DNA from: Apilactobacillus quenuiae
Lineage (GTDB): Bacteria > Bacillota > Bacilli > Lactobacillales > Lactobacillaceae
Length of the DNA: 64,000 nucleotides
Assembly (NCBI RefSeq): GCF_002994005.1
Contig: NZ_POSN01000001.1
Coordinates: 186,001 to 250,000, forward strand
Direction of reading: 5' to 3'
Positions 59,218-64,000 of the stretch are shown here, piece after piece. Below the pieces are notes generated by a model that ran no database searches, was not told the origin of the DNA, and was given only the letters and a program-made list of their open reading frames with translations. The position numbers and the translations under genes were made by a program. Within the stretch, counting starts at the first letter, position 1, and every line of letters begins with the position of its first letter.

Positions 59218-60507
59218 TTATTCGAAGTTTTCTTCGATTAACTTTCCAAAATTATTTTTTACATCTTCTAATTTAAAAGTAACTTCTTTTCCAGTTTCCA
59301 TATGTTTAACATGAACTGTGCCATTTTCAATTTCTTGATCGCCAATAGTTAATGTAAAGTTAGCATTAAGTTTATTAGCACTCTTAAATTGAGCTTTAGG
59401 TTTACGACTTAAATAGTCACGATCTGCAGCAAAGCCGTTCATTCTCAATGATTGAACAACCTTTAGAGTTTCTAGGTTGGCTTTATCCCCAATACCTACA
59501 ACGTAAGCATCCAGAGGATTAAATGCTGGAAATTCTACTTTTTCAGATTCCATAAGAAGTAATAATCGTTCAACTCCTAAACCAAATCCTACTCCTGGCA
59601 TTTCCGGACCGCCTAGTTCTTCAACTAAACCATCATAGCGTCCACCAGCACAGATTGTAGTATAGCCTTCACCTAAAGCTTTTGAATTAGCCATAATTTC
59701 AAAAATAGTGTGATTATAGTAATCTAATCCACGAACAATAGTATGATCAATGCTATATTTAATTCCCAGTTCATTCAATAAAGTAGTAACTTTATTAAAA
59801 TGTTTTTTAGCATTTTCTGATAAATAATCCAAAATTGAAGGAGCATTATCAACAAAAACTTGATCTGCAGGATCTTTACTATCTAAAACACGTAATGGAT
59901 TTTTATTAAGTCTTTCCTTAGAATCTTCACTTAAACTATCAAAATGAGGTGTTAAATAGTCTATAAGTGCTTTGCGATAGTTTTCTCTAGTTTCCTTATC
60001 GCCTAAAGTGTTAATGGCTAATCGTAAATCATGAATTCCATAGTGTTGTAATAAATCCATTGCCATTGCAATAATTTCTACATCTAATTCAGGAGCTTCA
60101 CTACCAAAAGCTTCAACTCCAATTTGATGAAATTCTCTTAAACGACCAGATTGTGGTCTTTCATATCTAAACATTGGTCCCATATAAAAAACTTTCACAG
60201 GCTTTTGCGTATCAGGACCATAAAGTTTGTTTTCGACAAATGAACGAACTACTCCAGCAGTTCCTTCTGGTCTTAATGTAACGTGACGATCACCTTTATC
60301 ATAAAAATCATACATTTCTTTAGTTACAATATCTGAAGTTTCTCCTGATGTTCTTGAAAATACATCAAAGTTTTCAAACATTGGGGTTCTAATTTCTTGA
60401 TAACGGTAATCAGAAAATATCATTCTAGCGGTTTCTTCAATATATTGCCATTTTTCTGATTCTCCAGGCAAAATATCTGCAGTTCCTTTTGGACGTTGAT
60501 ATCTCAT
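59218..60507 (-). CDS. hisS: Histidyl-tRNA synthetase
   Basis: Charges tRNA-His. The 429-residue protein has [48 protein letters not shown] (motif 2), the histidine A block [14 protein letters not shown] and [12 protein letters not shown]. An in-frame extension to 60591 would add 28 residues but runs through the T-box terminator; GGAGG lies before the ATG at 60507, so that start is used. Confidence 0.97.
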   Translation of the reverse strand: MRYQRPKGTADILPGESEKWQYIEETARMIFSDYRYQEIRTPMFENFDVFSRTSGETSDIVTKEMYDFYDKGDRHVTLRPEGTAGVVRSFVENKLYGPDTQKPVKVFYMGPMFRYERPQSGRLREFHQIGVEAFGSEAPELDVEIIAMAMDLLQHYGIHDLRLAINTLGDKETRENYRKALIDYLTPHFDSLSEDSKERLNKNPLRVLDSKDPADQVFVDNAPSILDYLSENAKKHFNKVTTLLNELGIKYSIDHTIVRGLDYYNHTIFEIMANSKALGEGYTTICAGGRYDGLVEELGGPEMPGVGFGLGVERLLLLMESEKVEFPAFNPLDAYVVGIGDKANLETLKVVQSLRMNGFAADRDYLSRKPKAQFKSANKLNANFTLTIGDQEIENGTVHVKHMETGKEVTFKLEDVKNNFGKLIEENFE

Positions 60508-60542
60508 TAGCAATACCTCCAATTTAAAATTAAAAACAGGTC

Positions 60543-60785
60543 GAATAAAAAAGCCCTTGTCTAATATTATAAAATATAGACAAGGGCGCAAAAAAGCACG
60601 GTACCACCTTTACTTTGACTATTATGTAACGTATAAAACGAATGATCTATTAATAAAAAGACCATTAGCCTCCAAAGTGTCATTTCTGGAATTTTAACAG
60701 TCGTCATTTCACCACATTGACGCTCTCTTTTTTCAGAAAAATTCCGTACTTTTCTTTTTCATCAGCGAACTATTCTATTCAATTT
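60543..60785 (-). ncRNA. T-box leader of hisS-aspS
   Basis: On the minus strand: an AAAGTA box region, then the specifier area GACACTTTGGAGG (specifier at 60681-60677), the T-box AGGTGGTACCGTGC (60609-60596), and a terminator pairing 60587-60578 with 60562-60553, ending in T residues. The specifier pentamer contains both CAC (His) and GAC (Asp). This leader and its promoter explain most of the 370-base gap at 60508-60877. Confidence 0.93.
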
Positions 60786-60787
60786 TT

Positions 60788-60816
60788 AGATTAATGTAAT
60801 TATACTGAAAAGTCAA
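60788..60816 (-). promoter_or_regulatory. hisS-aspS promoter
   Basis: On the minus strand TTGACT (60816-60811) and TAATCT (60793-60788) are 17 bases apart. A consensus TATAAT (60804-60799) lies between them but has no -35 at proper distance. Confidence 0.6.
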
Positions 60817-60849
60817 GGCTTACTTGTAAGCATTTATAAATTTATTTAC

Positions 60850-60855
60850 TATAAT
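60850..60855 (+). promoter_or_regulatory. Candidate -10 of the fructosamine-kinase-like gene
   Basis: TATAAT at 60850-60855, 22 bases before the ATG. The best -35-like match, TTGTAA (60824-60829), is 20 bases away, so it is uncertain. Confidence 0.35.
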
Positions 60856-60877
60856 GTAAGTATTGGGGGTAATAATT

Positions 60878-61729
60878 ATGAAAAAATTAGATAATAAATG
60901 GTTGTCTCAACTACCTTTTAATAAAATTGAAAAATTAACTCCAGTAAGTGGTGGCGACATTAATGATTCATATTTATTATTAGCAGATAATAATAAATAT
61001 TTTATGAAAGTACAACCTAATAGAGGTAAAAAGTTCTTTGAACATGAAGCACAAGGAATTCATCTTCTATCTAAAGCGGCTAGAGTTCCAAATATAATAC
61101 AGTATGGACAAATAGATAATGACGGATTTTTAATCCAAGATTGGATTAATGTTAAAGTCAATGGAAACCAATATGATTTAGGTAAAATGGTTGCAAAAGT
61201 CCATGAAATTCATAACTCAAAATTCGGCTTAGATAAAAACTTTGACCTTGGTAAAATACCAAAAAATAATCAGTGGAATAATAGTTGGACTGACTTTTAT
61301 ATAAATCAAAGATTAAATCCATTAGTAAATATGGCTCAAAAAAATGGTCTATGGAATAAATTTAGACAAAAAGGATATGAACAATTAAAAAATAATTTCA
61401 TTTCAAACTTTAATAAAAGAAACATAACTCCTTCTTTATTACATGGTGATTTATGGTCAGGTAATTTTATGTTTAACGAAAAAGGATTACCTTTACTAAT
61501 TGATCCCGATGTATTTTACGGCGATCGTGAAATGGATATTGGTATAACTACTGTTTTTGGTGGATTTAATGAACAATTCTATCAAGGATATAACGAGGAA
61601 TATCCACTGGAACAAGGTTGGAAACAAAGATTGATATATTATCAATTTTATTACTTAATGGCTCATTTAAATCTATTTGGAGAAACTTATGGCTTTGCAG
61701 TTGATAATATTTTAGACAAATTTATTTAA
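60878..61729 (+). CDS. Fructosamine kinase family protein
   Basis: An APH-fold kinase of the fructosamine-3-kinase family, which phosphorylates sugar-amine adducts so that they fall off proteins. The 283-residue protein has SGGDINDSYLL, the long block FGLDKNFDLGKIPKNNQWNN, the catalytic LLHGDLWSGNFMF and DPDVFYGDREMDIGIT, and FGGFNEQFYQGY. The substrate in bacteria is not proven; ribulosamines or erythrulosamines are candidates. GGGGG lies 8 bases before the ATG at 60878 (a TTG at 60863 is less likely). It overlaps the HAD gene tail-to-tail by 8 bases. Confidence 0.9.
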   Translation: MKKLDNKWLSQLPFNKIEKLTPVSGGDINDSYLLLADNNKYFMKVQPNRGKKFFEHEAQGIHLLSKAARVPNIIQYGQIDNDGFLIQDWINVKVNGNQYDLGKMVAKVHEIHNSKFGLDKNFDLGKIPKNNQWNNSWTDFYINQRLNPLVNMAQKNGLWNKFRQKGYEQLKNNFISNFNKRNITPSLLHGDLWSGNFMFNEKGLPLLIDPDVFYGDREMDIGITTVFGGFNEQFYQGYNEEYPLEQGWKQRLIYYQFYYLMAHLNLFGETYGFAVDNILDKFI

Positions 61730-62360
61730 AATATTCTTGCAAAAAATCATAATAATTATTAATTTGTATTTCAGGATTGCCTTTTGATTCAATTAAATTA
61801 TTGTTATCAAAAAGACATCCCTCAATTGATGCATTGTGCGCAGCATCAATATCTAACTTACGATCACCAATCATTATAGAATCAGAGCGAATAATATTAT
61901 GCTTTTTAATTAAATAGTTTAAGGATTCTGGATCAGGCTTTCTCTTGAAGGCCTGATTTTTTGTAACAACATCCGCAAATAAATTTCTTAAATTAAAATC
62001 TTGTAATAACTTTAAAGAAGATTTATCTCGATGAGTTAATAAATAGTTTTTTCCTCCATTCTCAGTAATTTTCTTTAAAACTTTTTCAACATTCAAAAAT
62101 GGCTTGGCATATATAATATCTTCTTTTTCAAAACTATGATAAATATTGGATAAATCATCTTTATTGATACTAAATTCAGCAGCAAATTTTTGTAGCGCTG
62201 TTCCTAAAGAATGTTGGCGCATTGTTAATAAAATATCATACTTATCAATTTCCACTTCATCAATGCTCATTTCTTCTAGTGAATCCGCAAAGCTATCAAC
62301 CATAATTGGATAAGTATTAAATAAAGTTCCATCAAAATCCCAAAAAACATTTTTTTGCAT
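61722..62360 (-). CDS. HAD family phosphatase (Gph/PgmB-like)
   Basis: A 212-residue HAD hydrolase with FWDFDGTLFNTYP (nucleophile Asp), LLTHRDKSSLKLL, FKRKPDPESLNYLI and MIGDRKLDIDAA, plus a helical cap. The substrate is unknown; small phosphorylated sugars are typical for this subfamily. An upstream in-frame start at 62393 would lie in the dtd terminator; AGGAG 10 bases before the ATG at 62360 supports the shorter form. Confidence 0.88.
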   Translation of the reverse strand: MQKNVFWDFDGTLFNTYPIMVDSFADSLEEMSIDEVEIDKYDILLTMRQHSLGTALQKFAAEFSINKDDLSNIYHSFEKEDIIYAKPFLNVEKVLKKITENGGKNYLLTHRDKSSLKLLQDFNLRNLFADVVTKNQAFKRKPDPESLNYLIKKHNIIRSDSIMIGDRKLDIDAAHNASIEGCLFDNNNLIESKGNPEIQINNYYDFLQEYFK

Positions 62361-62378
62361 AATTAAAGATCTCCTATC

Positions 62379-62410
62379 ATAAAAAGGGAGCAAAATAGCT
62401 CCCTTTTTGT
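62379..62410 (-). terminator. dtd terminator
   Basis: A perfect 11-bp stem (62381-62391 AAAAAGGGAGC with 62398-62408) with T residues on the minus strand, separating dtd from the HAD gene. Confidence 0.88.
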
Positions 62411-62411
62411 A

Positions 62412-62861
62412 TTATTTATTTTCAGTATCAAAAACAAGTGTAAATGGACCATCATTTTGCAAATCTATTTGCATGTCAGCACCAAATTGACCAGTTTTAA
62501 CTTGATTACCAGCATCTGATAACTTTTGATTGAACAAATCATACATTTTAGATGCAAATCTTGGTTCTCCAGCATCAATAAAAGATGGACGATTTCCATG
62601 TTTGGTATTAGCGTATAAAGTAAATTGAGAAATAGATAGTATTTCACCGTTTACAGATGATAAGCTTAAATTTGTTTTTCCATCATTATCTTCAAAAATT
62701 CTTAGATTAGTAATTTTACGTACTAAATAGTCAATATCATCTAAAGAATCGCTATTCTTAACACCGACTAATAATAAGTATCCATTATTTATTTTATTAA
62801 ATAAATGATTATCAATGGAAACACTCGCATTATTTACCCTTTGCAAAACAACTTTCAACAC
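62412..62861 (-). CDS. dtd: D-aminoacyl-tRNA deacylase
   Basis: Removes D-amino acids (and glycine from tRNA-Ala) from tRNA. The 149-residue protein has MLKVVLQRVNNASVSI, GYLLLVGV, LSISQFTLYANTKHGNRPSF and QVKTGQFGADMQIDLQNDGP, the complete DTD set including the SQFTL and NDGP motifs. The start is TTG with AAAGGAG 8 bases before it. It follows relA by 12 bases, the conserved relA-dtd pair. Confidence 0.96.
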   Translation of the reverse strand: MLKVVLQRVNNASVSIDNHLFNKINNGYLLLVGVKNSDSLDDIDYLVRKITNLRIFEDNDGKTNLSLSSVNGEILSISQFTLYANTKHGNRPSFIDAGEPRFASKMYDLFNQKLSDAGNQVKTGQFGADMQIDLQNDGPFTLVFDTENK

Positions 62862-62873
62862 TAAAACTCCTTT

Positions 62874-64000
62874 TTATTTAAATGGTCTTTTAACAAAATA
62901 AACATCATGAACATTCTTAACATGATTCATAACCATTTCCAATTGTGATAAGTTTTTAACACTTATTTTCAAAGAAATAGTCACAGTTTTATCGTGATCA
63001 ACCTTGCCTTCTACTGAATTAATCTGCTTACATACTGCACTAATATTCTTAATCACATCATTAAGCATACTATTTCTGTTGTAACCCTCAACTTGAACAT
63101 ATGCATTAAATAATGTATGAGAATCATCAGGAATATCCCAGTTAACGTTTACTAATCGATCATCATCCTCTATAACATTAGGACAATTAGCACGATGTAC
63201 CGAAACACCTCTTCCTTTGGTTATATATCCAACAATTTTATCTCCAGGAACAGGCGCACAACAATGACTTAAACGGATTAATAAGTTATCAACATCTTTA
63301 ATAACAACTCCATCAGACGGTTTATTTAATTTACTATTTTTATTATTGGGATGATCATTACTTTTTTCAATAGTTTGATGATTTTCTAAAATGTCTTTTT
63401 GTTCCTGCTCTTGACGCTTTTTCTCAGCATCATCACGAATTTGTAAAGTTAGAATATTAACTAATCCATTTGGTTGCTTATTGCCAAATCCTAATTCGGC
63501 ATACATATCATCAACATTTTTATAATAAGTTTTATTCAATAACCTATCCATATTGGTCTTTGTTAGAACATCGTTAATGTTATATCCATTATCTTTTATA
63601 GCTTGATTTAACAGTTCTTTACCTGCAATAATATTTTTTTCGCGATTTTTATGTTTAAAAAATTGCCTAATTTTATGCTTGGCCCGACTAGTAGTAACTA
63701 AGTTTTCCCAATCTTGACTGGGTCCAGTTGAACTAGCAGATGTCATAATAGTAACTATATCACCAGTTTTAATCTCATAATCTAAAGGCTCAATAACTCC
63801 ATTAACTTTAGCTCCAGTGGTTTTATTTCCAATATCCGTATGAATTAAATAAGCCATATCTAGAGGCCCTGCACCCTTAGGTAACTCTAAAACATCTCCT
63901 TGAGGCGTGAAAGCATAAACATGGTCACCAAATAATTCACCTTTAACACCATCCATAAATTCAGATGCATTATCAGTATCTTCTTGAATTTCAATAATAC
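62874..64000 (-). CDS. relA: Bifunctional (p)ppGpp synthetase/hydrolase RelA, 3' part
   Basis: The reading frame runs to the window edge, so only about the C-terminal half is present; the hydrolase and synthetase domains would lie beyond. Visible are the TGS domain (DVLELPKGAGPLDMAYLIHT), a helical region, the conserved RLSHCCAPVPGDKIVGYITK and a C-terminal ACT domain, all part of the regulatory half that senses uncharged tRNA on the ribosome. relA-dtd-hisS-aspS is a common Firmicute order. Confidence 0.95.
   Translation of the reverse strand, partial: IIEIQEDTDNASEFMDGVKGELFGDHVYAFTPQGDVLELPKGAGPLDMAYLIHTDIGNKTTGAKVNGVIEPLDYEIKTGDIVTIMTSASSTGPSQDWENLVTTSRAKHKIRQFFKHKNREKNIIAGKELLNQAIKDNGYNINDVLTKTNMDRLLNKTYYKNVDDMYAELGFGNKQPNGLVNILTLQIRDDAEKKRQEQEQKDILENHQTIEKSNDHPNNKNSKLNKPSDGVVIKDVDNLLIRLSHCCAPVPGDKIVGYITKGRGVSVHRANCPNVIEDDDRLVNVNWDIPDDSHTLFNAYVQVEGYNRNSMLNDVIKNISAVCKQINSVEGKVDHDKTVTISLKISVKNLSQLEMVMNHVKNVHDVYFVKRPFK

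Noticed and set aside
60508-60591. A 28-codon N-terminal extension of HisS
   Set aside because: It is the T-box terminator region read as protein; GGAGG precedes the ATG at 60507.

Overview
This is a chromosomal housekeeping segment from a low-GC, AT-rich Firmicute, most likely a member of the Lactobacillaceae. Evidence: strong AGGAGG-type ribosome binding sites with frequent TTG/GTG starts, T-box and FMN riboswitch leaders, a thymidylate synthase with the 316-residue Lactobacillus casei-type length, a DnaE whose PHP motif is degenerate, and gene order typical of lactobacilli. dnaE is followed directly by pyk with no pfkA between them, which is the arrangement expected of a heterofermentative lineage (Fructilactobacillus/Apilactobacillus-like); the species is not identified. 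Nearly all genes are on the minus strand. The plus-strand exceptions are plsY, a degenerate tyrosine-recombinase-like gene, a DUF2929 gene, ppsR and a fructosamine-kinase-like gene. No rRNA, tRNA, IS element, prophage or CRISPR array was seen.

Layout, low to high coordinates. 1-1 kb: divergent parE (5' end only) and plsY. 1-15 kb: a minus-strand run of aldose epimerase, xerC, topA, dprA, rnhB, rbgA, yozE, ypmS, an SGNH hydrolase, degV, dfrA-thyA, an ABC-F ATPase and cca. 15-17 kb: a plus-strand recombinase-like gene, convergent with a TPR gene. 17-21.7 kb: hup, der, rpsA-like, cmk and a LysM protein. 21.7-25 kb: an FMN riboswitch, ribU, a YpbB-like gene and a RecQ/RecS-like helicase. 25-29 kb: rluB, scpB, scpA, ribT, xerD, cvfB. 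29-37.5 kb: pyk, dnaE, DUF2929 (+), clpB. 37.5-43.4 kb: pepT, a Nif3-like gene, trmK, rpoD, dnaG. 43.5-46.8 kb: glyS and glyQ under a glycine T-box. 46.8-51.3 kb: recO, era, dgkA, ybeY, phoH, yqeY, rpsU. 51.3-56.4 kb: ppsR (+), nfo and a three-gene wall teichoic acid type cluster. 56.4-64 kb: a YitT protein, aspS and hisS under a His/Asp T-box, a fructosamine-kinase-like gene (+), a HAD phosphatase, dtd and the 3' part of relA.

The genes cover information processing (replication, segregation, recombination, tRNA charging and maturation, ribosome assembly), folate/dTMP synthesis, envelope synthesis and stress response. I found no obviously new defence or mobile system. The most unusual items are the recombinase-like gene that has lost its catalytic arginines, a 43-bp near-perfect palindrome over the ppsR promoter, a T-box whose specifier GACAC reads both Asp and His codons in front of hisS-aspS, a riboflavin-riboswitch operon that runs without a gap into a DNA helicase, and a 26-27 bp operator-like repeat present twice.
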